A DNA stretch of 64,000 bases from Lepas anatifera (GCA_034440635.1 JAOTON010000385.1:3215001-3279000), one strand, 5' to 3'. Positions 36,748 through 47,233 are shown, counted from the stretch's first letter. Notes: a model not told the origin generated them from the letters alone. Program-made: numbers and translations.

Positions 36748-36785
36748 TATAAATAGCAGCTCATCTGGCCGGCCCCGACAGCGAG
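36748..36785 (+). promoter_or_regulatory. Candidate RNA polymerase II core promoter (TATA box)
   Basis: TATAAATA at 36748-36755 matches the TATA consensus and lies in a local GC-rich context. The expected start site about 25-30 bases downstream (36775-36785, around CCGACAGCGAG) is followed by a short leader and an ATG at 36820. Promoter, leader, ATG and splice donor occur in the right order and spacing. The evidence is positional only, with no transcript data. Confidence 0.45.
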
Positions 36786-36819
36786 TTCACCGGTGTAACC
36801 CCTCCTCCCTCCGGCAGTG

Positions 36820-36862
36820 ATGGATGTGCGCATCGGCCAATCGCCCGAGGCGCCGCCTCAGG
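36820..36862 (+). CDS. Candidate first coding exon (ATG to splice donor)
   Basis: ATG at 36820 begins a 43-base open segment encoding MDVRIGQSPEAPPQ. It ends at a strong 5' splice site, CAGG|GTAAGT, leaving phase 1. If the donor is not used the frame closes within 20 codons, so splicing would be required. The exon sits about 65 bases below the TATA box. I do not recognise the product and cannot locate exon 2 in this window. The same arrangement (ATG, very short exon, GTAAGT, phase 1) occurs at 50258. Confidence 0.35.
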
Positions 36863-36869
36863 GTAAGTG

Positions 36870-37269
36870 GCCGCGCTCGGTCTACGTCTCATCGTAGATC
36901 GAGAAGGATGGGCCTGCTCTAGCGCTGCTCTTGGCAAAAACCACACAGCTTATGTGAATCTTTAATTTTTTGATGAGCGAATTCTTTTTCAATTTTGTCT
37001 TGCTGCAAGGTATTTTCTTATAGCTTTGCCGCATACTCGAAGAAACTTTCAGGACCGCCGATAGGTGTTTTTGCTCGAAAAAGACCACGGGGTTAGCGAG
37101 ACGGAAATTGCTCATCTGGGTGTTTGTTAACAGGGTTTAATTTTATCAACCACACGGCTTCTGAGTGGAATCAGTGCCACTACCGCCCTGCCCACATATT
37201 GCCATTTTTCTAGCACGAGCGAAAGTTTTTATTCCCAGGCTAATAGAGCAGGTCAACCAGTGAGCAGGT
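36870..37269. other. No supported gene (possible intron 1)
   Basis: AT-rich sequence without a recognisable frame. If the exon at 36820 is real, this is intron. Confidence 0.3.
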
Positions 37270-37317
37270 AGTCAAGGCAGGGGGCACTTCATGACCCTCT
37301 TCCACTGCGCATGTTAA
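37270..37317. mobile_element. Solo terminus of a family C TTAA-type element
   Basis: GGGGGCACTTCATGACCCTC, then CCACTGCGC and TTAA at 37314-37317, matches the right terminus of family C elements (for example 62771-62794). No partner terminus was found on the left, so this is a truncated end. Confidence 0.6.
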
Positions 37318-37739
37318 GAGCAAAGAAAAACACGTTCACAGTTATCCGTCTGATTACGAAGATTCAAGCGATGCAAGTTGGTTCTTTATTGCTGTTTTCG
37401 GGCGTTACCATGGCAACATGAGCAATCAAAATCGAAACCAGCTCTGTTCAGGACCGACTGTCAGGAGCTGTTAGTGTTGAAGCTGTTATTATTTTGACAC
37501 ACACGAGACAAAAATTGAAATAAAGTGCTCTCCACTGAAGCTTCACCAAAAGCGCATGACGGTTTCAATGATGAAAATGTGTTCAGTTTCCATTGAACCA
37601 CATAACCGTTGCTGATCCGGCTCTTGAATTGGTTTTTAAAGCTTCGAAAGGGTGTCATTTCTTCGATGCGCTGCATAGCAGCCCTTTTGCCCGTCCAGCC
37701 GTGATGACGTGACTCATCACGGCTTCAACTTCAACGTGA

Positions 37740-38390
37740 CAGCTTCAACGGGGCCTGACTATACTGTTGGTAATAGTATTACTTTGAAGAATATCTTATA
37801 TTGAGACGGCATGGGTCAATGACCTTGAATGACCTCGAACCAAAAAACTCAGAGAATACTGCAGAGAACATTTTCTCTATTCTCTTAGTCCGTTCTTTTT
37901 TAACATTTGGTATCGTACACGTTTATTTTTTATCCACTGGACTTACTACAAAACTACAAAAGTTTACAGTCGCATTCACCTGAAACTGTACATTGTCTGC
38001 AAACAGGTGACACACACAAGCCAAAAGTGATTCCATCCTATCGTGAGGTCATGTTTTGCACAAATTGGCAATTGAGGCAGGGGGCGAAGTAATGTATTGG
38101 CTGACGAGGGATGCAGTCGTGTAAGTTAGCGTTTGGTCAGAGAAAAACCTCGGCAGGCAACACGAGAGCTCGAGGCCCTGACCGGCAGGGCCAACGTTAT
38201 CACCTGGCGAGCCCGGGAAAACCGCGGCGGAGTATATTCGAGACTTCTTTCCACCTAACCGCGGCATTTCCCAAAATACTCTCAGAATGGCTGAGATTTG
38301 ACCTTTCTGACCTCAGTAATATTGACCTTGGTAAAAATCTTCTTTCGAATGTAGCTATAGTCTCATACTATCGATAGCACTTACACAGAA
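37740..38390. mobile_element. Internal fragment of a family C TTAA-type element
   Basis: GGGTCAATGACCTTGAATGA followed by CTCAGAGAA (37812-37865) matches the core of the family C element around 22428-22475. A further TTTGACCTTTCTGACCTCAG and ATTGACCTTGG cluster at 38297-38330 resembles 22581-22610. The termini are not clear, and no open frame is present. Confidence 0.55.
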
Positions 38391-39524
38391 TGCATCTTTG
38401 TATAGTCTTAAATATACCCCACAGGAACGGTTTCATACTATCTTAGTTTCGTAGATCTCAAGGGGAAGGGACGAATAGGCCCCTGCTGATTCTGGCTCTT
38501 CACACGGTGACATAACACAGTTAAGACTTTTATGCCATAATTGATCCGTTGTAGACCTTTTGGAGACCTCTTGTGACCTTTAACAATCATTTTGTCCTTG
38601 GTTAATCTCCGCTGACCTCTTTGAGGGCTTACATATTGTATCATACATATTGTACATATTGTATCCAGCATTTCAACATTAAACAAACAATCTTAAGTAA
38701 CAAAACAATTATTGGTTACGTTGTAGTAATGAATTAGAATTTAGAGTCCAAAATCATCTAACAGAAGAAAAACTATGCCTACACTTTGACAGAGCTGTCA
38801 AAAGTTTTTTCTTCTAGAGCTCTCTAGCTTTCAGTCATCAGTGGCAATTACCATACGCAGTGAAAAGAGGGAGGGAGTTGTGGGGGCCAGGCTCACAACT
38901 TCTCGTAGAAAAATTTCGCGATTTTATTCAATTCGGAAAACAGTTGGAAAGTTTTGTAACTAGTTTGTGCGAAAGGTAGCAGGAAGTTCGAGTCCGCAGA
39001 GTTTTTGTTTCTAGGGGGACATTTTTTGTTGGCAGAATCTTGAGAATTGACTGCCTCCCGCTCACTTCTTAGACGGTGGTAACGCGTATGCATTTGAACC
39101 ATCTCACATGTCATCTAAAGAGGTCACCCATAGCTGTATGATAGCATCAAAGTGCAGAGGTATTTTTATTGCTCTGATGACCATATCATCGTTGCATTGT
39201 ATGTACTAATTTACCTGACATTCAGGTCAATAGCATAGCAGCCAGAGTGGTACAATGGGCTGTTCAGGGTAACAATCAGGTATCTGACCTGCCACCGAAC
39301 AAAAAAATGCCAGATCGTCCATGGCCATAAACAGTGGTATTAGTCGTGAACTCTGGTGACGAACAGTACTCTGATTTTCCCGCGAGGTCACAACATCCCT
39401 CCCTCCCCTAAGGGCGAAGGGGTGGAGAATTCGGGATAAATGTGAGAGGACATGGCATGACATGACATGCGAGGGGACAGGATACATATTGTAGCGACGC
39501 ATCAACGGCTGAGGGTGTTGTTAC
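38391..39524. other. No supported gene
   Basis: Mostly AT-rich with a few TGACCT words (38570-38625). No gene or clear repeat end is seen. Confidence 0.4.
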
Positions 39525-39809
39525 TAGGGGTGTAGCCAAGGGGGGGCGGCGGCAGGGACAGCCGCCCTTCCCTGAGGGCCCGAAAGGCCCCCCTGAGGAC
39601 ACGAGCCACGCGAAGCCGGGCTCGCCCGCACTAAGCTCTGCGGCCAAATTTGGCATTTTATACCAGACAGGGCCCTCTTAAGCCCTCTTCAGCGCTCTAT
39701 TCTGTAACAAGCAGGGCCCTTTTTACCCATCAGGGCCCTTTTGGCGCTGTCGCAGGGGCCCTTTTCGGGGCGCCGCCCCTCCCTGAGCGCAATCCTGGCT
39801 ACGCCTCTG
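39525..39809. mobile_element. hAT-type MITE, family H3 short copy, perfect 8-bp TSD
   Basis: The ends are TAGGGGTGTAGCCAAGG and, in reverse complement, CAGAGGCGTAGCCAGG. The flanks are GTTGTTAC at 39517-39524 and 39810-39817, a perfect 8-bp duplication. The GC-rich interior carries repeated AGGGCCCTTTT-type units. In reverse complement it matches the right end of the 5.47-kb element at 56098-61563 (shared CTTAAGAGGGCCCTGTCTGG and the GCGAAGC and CCTCAGGGGGCC blocks). It is therefore a short deletion derivative of the same family. Confidence 0.93.
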
Positions 39810-39827
39810 GTTGTTACCAACCCAATC

Positions 39828-39905
39828 AATGTTGGAGGGGATTATGGGGGATCAACTTACACCGTGCTCAGGGAAACTGCTGAAACCTGAACTCGGGCCA
39901 ATGAC
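39828..39905 (-). repeat. SINE fragment, same family as 56755-56897
   Basis: The string around TTGGA.GGG, CAACTTACACCGTGCTCAGGG, AACTGCTG and GAACTCGGGCC aligns without large gaps to 56778-56850. It retains a decayed B box on the minus strand. The A-box half is lost. Confidence 0.65.
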
Positions 39906-41398
39906 AGGTCTCTTGGGGAGGTGCGAAGGGGGTGGCAGCCCTTCCGCTTTGAAGCCCGTCCACAGCACCCCTTTGCCAACATTTGCTCTGCTTCTTAGTC
40001 TGGCAAGACTTGAAACATCCATCTCTTAAAATACAACAAGAAATTGGGCCGGGAGGACGCTCCTCGTTTGCTCACAAAAGGCATCCTTCCAACGTCGTAT
40101 AGCACACTCCCTGGGGCTTCGCCAGTTCACCTTACCCAAATTATAGATCCTCCACTGAATCAGGCCAGCTAGACTTTTACCAGCTACGAATAGATAGCCC
40201 AGCATTTATATCTAGGCACTTTGTATTTCGTAATTCCATTTACCGGTAAAATAAAAAAATGGGTGAAAACAGGTTTAATGTATACACTTCACTTGTTGAA
40301 GCTTAAACACGGAGGAACGTTATGATAACTGATTATAGCCAGAAAACTTCATTTAGGGCTTCCTGGGCGAAGAAAATGCTTACAATATTATATTTTTTGT
40401 CAGATGAATACATTTTCTATTTGAGAAAAGCCCGCAGCGTGGGGAAAAATAAGTGGAAATAATAATAATTGAAAACTAACTGAAAGATATGGACATTTTC
40501 TGTACAGTGATGGGCCGTAATATCAGTTGAAGTCAATTTCAAAATATGATCGAATTCCGGTTTTCAGCCACCTGGCCCAATTTGCATTGTTATATAGCGT
40601 TTGGTACTTATCAACAACGTTCCATATCAATAATGCAGAACTTATGAAACAATTTACATCACACGCCACTATCCTCCTTTCTATTGCTCCCTATGGCACT
40701 CCTCGCAAACGTACCCCAGTCGATAATGCTGAACTGTGACAGCGCTGAACATGATTGCATCCAAAAATCACGCAGCTGTAGTGGGCCCGGGGCTATATTG
40801 GGGTCTCCAGGCCGCCACAGCGGCCGGCGCCGCCCGCCCCGCTCCAGCGTTATTGACCACGCGTTACCGATCTCGGCCGGGCTCTCCATACAGTGTTGTC
40901 GCACACCAAACGGTCATTAGGCCTCCACTCGTGATACCACTGGTCCTGCCGGAGAAAGCTGCACCTGCTCTACGTGTAAATCTCGCTCCCGTGGGAAAGG
41001 ATCGAAGGGATTGCCTCCACTCTGGGCTCTGCAACAGGATTGTCAATACCCCGAGGTGTTGTTATTTCCAGAATTCCGGTGTTTGTGCGGAGGGTTTCTC
41101 AATATTGGTGTAAAGAAGATGGTTTGGAGTGTCTCCGATGCTCCAAGGCGAAGAAGCCGCTTCCAAGAGCTTATGCCTGCCTTCAAATTATCGCCAACCG
41201 GGACTCTTACCTGTGCTGTGAAAATGAAGGTACTCAGAAAAACAGCCAATATTGCCTAAAGCTTGGCAAACAGCGGCACTAATTTCTTGGTTATCTCTGA
41301 TTTAAATACCACCACCATTGGCTAAAAGCCATCGGAGTTCACGAACGACGGAACTTTACTGGAACATTTTCCGAGTGAACGATAGCCTCCCCGCCATT
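39906..41398. other. No supported gene
   Basis: A GC-rich patch at 40780-40990 opens frames of 60-125 codons on both strands without motifs or splice context. The rest is AT-rich. Confidence 0.4.
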
Positions 41399-41697
41399 CA
41401 GGGGTCGAAAAACTTACCATTTTGGCATTCTAAATGGTGACAGCCCAAGGTGGACAAGGTGACAAAAATTAGTTGATACGTTTGCTTCAGACGAATAACG
41501 GAACAAATGGCCAAAATTTGCACATGCAATTTAAACTCGCAATGTTTTTCAAAAACTAAGATGGTTCAGGAGTATCCCTTGGTATCCTACTAGCTCAAAA
41601 CGTGACACATTTTGCAGCCTGGTCTGGTGACACATTTATGGTTTGGCATTTTTAATGGTGACAACCTGAACACTTTTTTGGCCCCTGCCGCCATTTC
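41399..41697 (-). mobile_element. hAT-type MITE, family H1 copy 2, perfect 8-bp TSD
   Basis: This is a reverse-orientation copy of 27388-27676 and is highly similar throughout. The flanks CCGCCATT (41391-41398) and CCGCCATT (41698-41705) are a perfect 8-bp target duplication. The 299-bp unit has no coding capacity. With copy 1 it shows that the family moved to unrelated sites. Confidence 0.95.
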
Positions 41698-42183
41698 ACA
41701 CGTAATTCACAGAGTAGCATGTACCTTCCACCAATGAACTCCCCCCGGCACCGACTCTGATGGCACTGAGCTGCCGCCTGGTACCTAACACGGTCATAAA
41801 TAGCTAAGCCTGACACGGACACAGAAATTTAATCACATCAGGTTCCCGATCACGCAGCAGGATTCGATGCTAAAATTTATGACCCTCCGAGCAACACACC
41901 GTTCTTCATTTTTCGCAATGTTTTTAACCTAGCTCGTTAAAACAAAAACAAAAAATGATCAGTTAAAGCCAGTTCAGCCCAAGCCACGGGGTGTTTCAGT
42001 TTGGACCAGTTTATACAGCTGTGCGGTAGCAGCCTACTTTTCAGACCTGGCTGGGGAGAGCCGGATAAATTGACTCCATTGGACCGAGCGTCATAAAAGG
42101 TCGCAAACGCGGCAGGAGGCAGTCGGGTGGGGTCACGTCGGCCAGTGCTGCGCGCCGTCAGAGCCTGAGAGCAAACCAGTGTT

Positions 42184-42568
42184 GCACGGACAAGCGCGGC
42201 CGATGGCATATGTGAGAGGCACCGCCGGTATCTCGTGTGCACGGACGAGGGCGGCCGATGGCACACGTGAGAGGCGCCGCCGGTGTCTCGTGTGCACGGA
42301 AAAGCACGGCCGATGGCACATGGGAGAGGCACCGCCGCTGTATTGTGTGCACGGACGAGGGCGGCCGATGGCACACGTGAGAGGCACCGCCGGTGTCTTG
42401 TGTGCACGGAAAAGCACGGCCGATGGCACATGGGAGAGGCACCGCCGCTGTATTGTGTGCACGGACGAGCACGGCCGATGGCACATGTGAGAGGCGCCGC
42501 CGGTGTCTCGTGTGCACGGACGAGGGCGGCCGATGGCACACATGAGAGGCGCCGCCGCTGTCTCGCGT
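42184..42568 (+). repeat. 55-bp minisatellite with 110-bp higher-order pattern
   Basis: Seven units start at 42184, 42239, 42294, 42349, 42404, 42459 and 42514. Each contains GCGGCCGATGGCA or CACGGCCGATGGCA, then GAGAGGC and CCGCCG. Units 2-3 and 4-5 form a repeated 110-bp pair (GACGAGGGCGG type, then GAAAAGCACGG type). Since 55 is not divisible by three, all three minus-strand frames stay open across the array (up to 213 codons). I regard these as artefacts of a stop-free unit. Confidence 0.95.
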
Positions 42569-43496
42569 CGAATGTCATCCCTTCGCTGTTTGGTTCTAAA
42601 TCTGCAGCCTGGTATTAGCTTCTCGTTTCAGTGCCATTTTTAGTTCGGGACGATTGATATTGGTCTATTTTTCATTCAGTTTAGACTGATAAAAGGCCTG
42701 TGAAGTTTGTAATACTCTGTGATCTATGGTCTTCTATTTTGAGACACACACGGCAACGCTTCTCTAAGGGGTTGTTGTACCGAGGACTCAATACGGAAGC
42801 GATACAAAGCCTGCAATATACCTATTTCGGGCACACGATCCGAAGACAGCCAATTTACTGCAAGACAATAGTTCAAATAAAATAATATCAGGATGTGTCA
42901 TCCTCCATTAGATGTTATAATACCCTTATGGGAACATAAATATGTTGCGCTCATCTCAGCTAGCTGGCCTGGTGTATCGGCGTTGGGACCAATCGAGCGG
43001 TGGTGGGGCCAGGCTTCCATCCAGCTCGGCATGTTCTTCAGCATTCTGAGCACTCACACCGGGCTCCAAGCCATCGCCAGCTGCATGGCGTGATGGTGTC
43101 TCCTCAGACATCTCAACATCCCAACATCTTTAGACATCTCAATAGATGTTTGGTCGAAGGCAAGTTGCGTCTTTCGCTGCAGCTGGTTCATGGGCGCCAA
43201 TGTTCCTTTCGGTTTCCTGAGGTTGCAGATATTGCGGTCTGACGGACACAGTCTCTGCTGGTCACGGTGTACCATGGATGATTTTCTGCTGCCCGACTTG
43301 GCCCTGACACGGTAAGTCGCTTCACTAATTAGCTGTACTAACTCACATGGTATAAACTACTTGCGTGAGTGTCGGTCTCATTCCAACCTCCCTGCTGATA
43401 TTAGAGATCATTACTTCGTCGTCGGGCGCATTTTGACTGAACCTGAAAGTTCTTTTTTGTGAAAATGCTTTTCGACCAGCTTCCATCTTTTCGTAG
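42569..43496. other. No supported gene
   Basis: AT-rich to neutral sequence. A CATCTCAACATCCCAACATC phrase near 43110 and ACATCTCAATAGATG form small local repeats. No gene is seen. Confidence 0.4.
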
Positions 43497-43686
43497 TAGG
43501 TGCCAGACCTTAACGTCATCCACAGGCAGAGGTTTATTTTCACCCTAGAGGTGCATTTTGAAATAAGCTATTGAGCTCATTGTACATTTTTTCAGAGAAA
43601 TCGTGGACATTGTCATCATTTTCGGCTAAAATACCTCTAATTACACTAAATTCCTGGATTCGACCAAGGTGCCACATTCCCTTTAA
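43497..43686 (-). mobile_element. Partial TTAA element, family F copy
   Basis: It ends in AAGGTGCCACATTCCCTTTAA (TTAA at 43683-43686) and matches the reverse complement of the left part of 51924-52381. Shared blocks are TGGATTCGACC, GGCTAAAA, GAGAAATCGTG and AATGTACAATGAGCTC-type sequence. The other terminus is missing, with a rearrangement near 43500-43510 (CCAGACCTTAACGTCATCC). Confidence 0.78.
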
Positions 43687-44056
43687 TTAATTTCAGAAGC
43701 TTTTTGAACTTTTAGAAACAAGATAGTCAGTGACTTTTCTTGTTTGAGAGGCTTGCAGCCATCTCCAGCGGAGCCACCGCCTTGTAACCATGCTCAGCAT
43801 CCGACAAAATTGACTACAGATTCAAATTGCCTGCTTCCGTTCCGAGTGAGGCTAACGTGTAGTGCCAAAGCTAAAACTACTATTCACTACATCAAAAGTT
43901 TTCATACACGTACTGTGTATGGCTGCTTCATCGAAAACGCTTCGGTCCGCCTCAACTGATCCGCCACGACCTTTAAGTATTTTTCCTCTCCCGCGAGAGT
44001 GAAATATTCAATTATTTCGAGAGATATAGAAACTCCTGCTGTTCCGCCGCCACTGA

Positions 44057-44401
44057 AATATTCCTGGGTTAGCTGCTGCTAATGTCGGCGCCACCAATGG
44101 AGCTTCCGAGCCTCCAAAATACTTGTGGGGACCGGATAGAGCCCCTGAGCTGGCTGCTGCTACTGACGTCGCTCCACTACTGGAGCTTCCGAACCACAAT
44201 GCCTGTGCTGAGAGGGTCCCTGGGCTGGCTGCTGTTGTTAATATCCGAGCCACCGGCATCAGTTTCCACTGCTGGCCGGCAGGCGACGGCTCTGCAGCTT
44301 GCACCGTACCCGCTGCTCCCCCAAGAGCAGCAACACCATCGAGCAGTCGGCGGTGCAGAATTTACGAGCGGAAATATCGCGGACAGATGTCTATCAATTA
44401 A
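44057..44401 (+). CDS. Open frame with ~25-residue internal repeats
   Basis: A 115-codon plus-strand frame (no in-frame ATG near its start) spans three degenerate DNA repeats beginning at about 44063, 44144 and 44219. It gives peptide repeats that start PGLAAANVGATNGAS, PELAAATDVAPLLEL and PGLAAVVNIRATGIS. Repeat lengths are multiples of three (81 and 75 bases) despite divergence, which is weak evidence of past coding. The minus strand is also open. There is no known family, and it could simply be a diverged minisatellite. Confidence 0.25.
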   Translation, partial: NIPGLAAANVGATNGASEPPKYLWGPDRAPELAAATDVAPLLELPNHNACAERVPGLAAVVNIRATGISFHCWPAGDGSAACTVPAAPPRAATPSSSRRCRIYERKYRGQMSIN

Positions 44402-44415
44402 TTATAGGGCTGAAG

Positions 44416-44801
44416 CAGTGGGGGATTTAGCTGGTAGATGTGGGGGGTAAGCCAAAGACGAAAGGCATAAAAAGTCACGTGGTTAGAGTATACCACAATT
44501 TAACTAGACCATAGGCTTTGGCGGTAAGCCCAAGGTCCAATAAGCAAAAAAAAAAAAAAAAACACGCTGGGCACTGAAAAATGTGGCCACAAGATGCTTG
44601 ATTTTGCTTTTCAGGGCCCAATGTTTACACTGAAGTAGACTGGTTCTGTTTGAAGTTGAGAGTTGAAGCACCAAAATTTTGCTTATAAGCCAAAAAGGAG
44701 TCTGAGCAAAAAGGAGAGGAGGGGAGGGCGCAAAAACATAGTCTTGCCCCGAGCTTTTCCGTTTGGGGGGCAAACGCTCTTTCCCCCTGGATCCGCCACT
44801 G
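44416..44801. mobile_element. hAT-type MITE, family H2 copy 2
   Basis: The ends CAGTGGGGGATTTAGC and CCCTGGATCCGCCACTG match those of 34352-34730. So does most of the interior (for example GTTTGAAGTTGAGAGTTGAA, GGAGTC...AAAAAGGA, and TTGCCCCGAGCTTTTCCGTT). The flanks GCTGAAG and CCTGAAG are compatible with a decayed target duplication. An A18 run is at 44546-44563. Confidence 0.9.
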
Positions 44802-44904
44802 CCTGAAGCGAATTTCCAAGTTATACAATGCAGTGCATATGTGCACCACCGTCTGGAGAGTTGCGTTCAGAATAATCCAACAGCCGGCTTGGAGCTCACA
44901 GTAG

Positions 44905-45042
44905 CACCGGCGGACGCAGGAGCGCCGTTTGGGGGGACTCGGGGAAAATCGTAAAAACATACTGTTTTTTAAGAAAATCGGCCAAAATTTCGCCATTAGG
45001 GGGTGGGGAATGGCCCCTTGGCCCCCTCTGGATCCACTAGTG
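44905..45042. mobile_element. Short hAT-type MITE, family H2-like, perfect 8-bp TSD
   Basis: The ends are CACCGGCGGACGCAGGAG and, in reverse complement, CACTAGTGGATCCAGAGGG. The flanks are CACAGTAG at 44897-44904 and 45043-45050, a perfect 8-bp duplication. Only 138 bp long, it includes TTTGGGGGGA and CCCCTTGGCCCCCT blocks and has no coding capacity. Confidence 0.92.
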
Positions 45043-45059
45043 CACAGTAGACAAGCAGC

Positions 45060-45300
45060 CTCAGACAGTTGTCGTTTGACGGGGGTAGTAGTAGTAGTAG
45101 TAGTATAAATTTGTATTATGTTAAGGCATATACACAAAACAGCATACAACATAACGGATTGGCGCAAAAGCACAAAGCTTAATTCTAAGCGCCTCTCCAA
45201 ATCATTACTATAATTTATAGAAAAAAAAACTTTTAGCAAAACATTAACTAAACATAACTAGCCGCCGCCACGGCCACTGGCTACCCCGCCTGGGCCGCCT
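45060..45300 (-). other. (GTA)n tract, possible 3' tail of a LINE
   Basis: A GTA trinucleotide run lies at about 45084-45106. Read on the minus strand, a moderately conserved-looking AT-rich segment ends in (TAC)n. Short-unit tails of this kind terminate many non-LTR elements. No coding sequence remains to confirm it. Confidence 0.3.
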
Positions 45301-45795
45301 TTAGGCCCAGGAAACTTTATCACTTGTACCGCACAGTTTCTACACAGTTTGTGCCGGAGTTTTACATGAATTTGGCCGTCCATTTAATTGCAGGATGTCC
45401 TCTGTGCTCGATTTCCACGGGGTGGGGAGCATATCCACACAAAGAGAGGGACAGGCCTTCATCCCTGGGTCGGTCCCGTCGTGCTTAAGACTTTCCAGTC
45501 ACACATTTATTTCCATTTGACTGGGCCTCACCATTATCTCCTCAGACATCGCAACTCTGGCAACTCTGGCTTCAATTAAGTGACCTTTGAAGTGGTCTTG
45601 ACAGCGGACTTTCAATTAATTGACTTTAAATGACGACACATGAAGTGACTTGGACGGCGACGCCCGTGATCGACCAGTGATCGATTAAGCGCTACTTCAG
45701 GCCCCAAGCGGAAGGCACCCGTTTATCTTGTCTCAAATGTTCCAGGGAGGTACAAGCGGAAGAAGCGAGCGTAGCCGAACAGAAATCAACAAGTG

Positions 45796-46080
45796 GAGCG
45801 GAACCATATCAGGGAAACAATCGTGAGAGAGGAGAACGGAGCCAGATCAGAGATTGAATCGTGGGAGGGGAGAACGGAGTCAGATCACAGATAGACTAGT
45901 GGGACAGGAGAACGGAGTCAGATCAAGGATAAACCAGCGGGAGAGGAGAACGAAGCCAGATCAGAGATAGAGTAGCGGGATAGGAGAACGGAGGCAAATC
46001 AGAGGACAACTGGGAGACAAGAACGGAACCAGAACAGAGACAAAAAATGGGAAAGAAGAGCGGAGCCAGACTAGAGGGAA
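45796..46080 (+). repeat. 38-bp minisatellite
   Basis: About seven and a half units of AGAACGGAG(C/T)CAGATCA followed by a variable part ending GGGA.AGG repeat every 38 bases, with the last units more diverged. The array runs directly into the 5' break of the LINE at about 46082. Confidence 0.92.
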
Positions 46081-46081
46081 A

Positions 46082-47233
46082 ACGAAGACTAGCGCCCTAT
46101 ACCGTAAGGAGATAAGTGCAGCCATCTACCTCGACTTTTCTAAAGCTTTCGACACTGTCAATCACAGAATTCTTTTGCGTAAATTACAGATGTACGGGAT
46201 AACCAACTTCTCCTTAAATTTTTTCAAAACTTATCTTCAAAACCGGTCCCAAGTTGTCAAATACAATTCTACCATTTCCCAAATTCCGCAAAGCATGCCA
46301 CACGGAGTTCCTCAGGGATCCCTGTTGGGGCCTCTGCTGTTTCTCCTCTATATAAACGATATTAATCTGAGCTGCCCTGCCTGTAAATTCCTACAATTTG
46401 CAGATGATACTGTTCTCATCTTTACTGCCAAAACCATACCTGACCTAGAAACATCTATCTCCAATAACCTACCCAAAATTACTACTTGGCTTACTAGTAA
46501 TCGTCTTACCATAAACCCCCTAAAATCAACCTACCAAGTATTTTCCAACTCTCTTGAGCAGTCTGATGTACAGATCTCCATTCACGGTCACCCTCTTTCA
46601 AGAAAATTCTCCACTAAATACCTCGGCCTTCTCATCGATGAGAAATTTCAATGGGACCCCCAGATTAGGAGTGTGGAATCCACTGTTTCCCGCAATATCG
46701 GCCTTATTGGTAGAATTAGTAAATACCTGAAGTCCCATCATCTCCTACTCCTATACAATTCGCTAGTTCTGTCCCATCTTTCGTATGGGCTCCAGGTCTG
46801 GGGTACAACGTATCCCTCCAAGCTTAGGAGGCTGGAAACTTTACAGAAAAAAATCCTTCGGATCATTGACTTCGCGGACCGTCTGGCCCCTTCCAGCCCC
46901 ATCTTCAAAAAGTATGCCATCCTTAAACTACCCGACCTTATCAAGCTAACTCAGATCAAAGTTCTTCATGAGTTTCTTACTGGCTCCTTACCATCCCCAC
47001 TCTCCACAAAATTTACATTGGCCACCACAGTCAGGGACCGTGTTGCCAGACGACCCCAGCATTTCGAAGTTCCCTTTACCTCTGTTAATTATAGACAATT
47101 TTCACTGTTCTTGTCAGCCCCAAAAACATGGAATAATGAAATAGCCAATAGAATGAGAGATATTAATGATGTTCCTCGGAGTAAATGCGTTTTCAAACGG
47201 GTAGTCAAAAAGATGTATATTGACCAGTATTAA
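46082..47233 (+). pseudogene. LINE reverse transcriptase, C-terminal two thirds
   Basis: The frame is open from 46082 without an initiating ATG at its true start. It begins just before the first catalytic motif IYLDFSKAFDTVNH (Asp codon at 46133-46135). Counting from the TTG codon at 46175, HGVPQGSLLGPLLFLLYIND is at about residues 43-62 and QFADDTVL at 74-81, with both catalytic Asp present. KYLGLLIDEKFQWD, LIGRISKYLKSHHLL and SHLSYGLQVWG follow. The C-terminal region (to SAPKTWNNEIANRM) is intact. There is no frameshift or stop in about 380 codons, so this is younger than the other LINE. It is non-functional because the endonuclease and the N-terminal RT are missing. Confidence 0.93.

Noticed and set aside
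41937..42578. A 213-codon minus-strand frame, the longest non-LINE frame in this part.
   Set aside because: It is mostly the 55-bp satellite; neighbouring frames are equally open, so openness reflects a stop-free unit.
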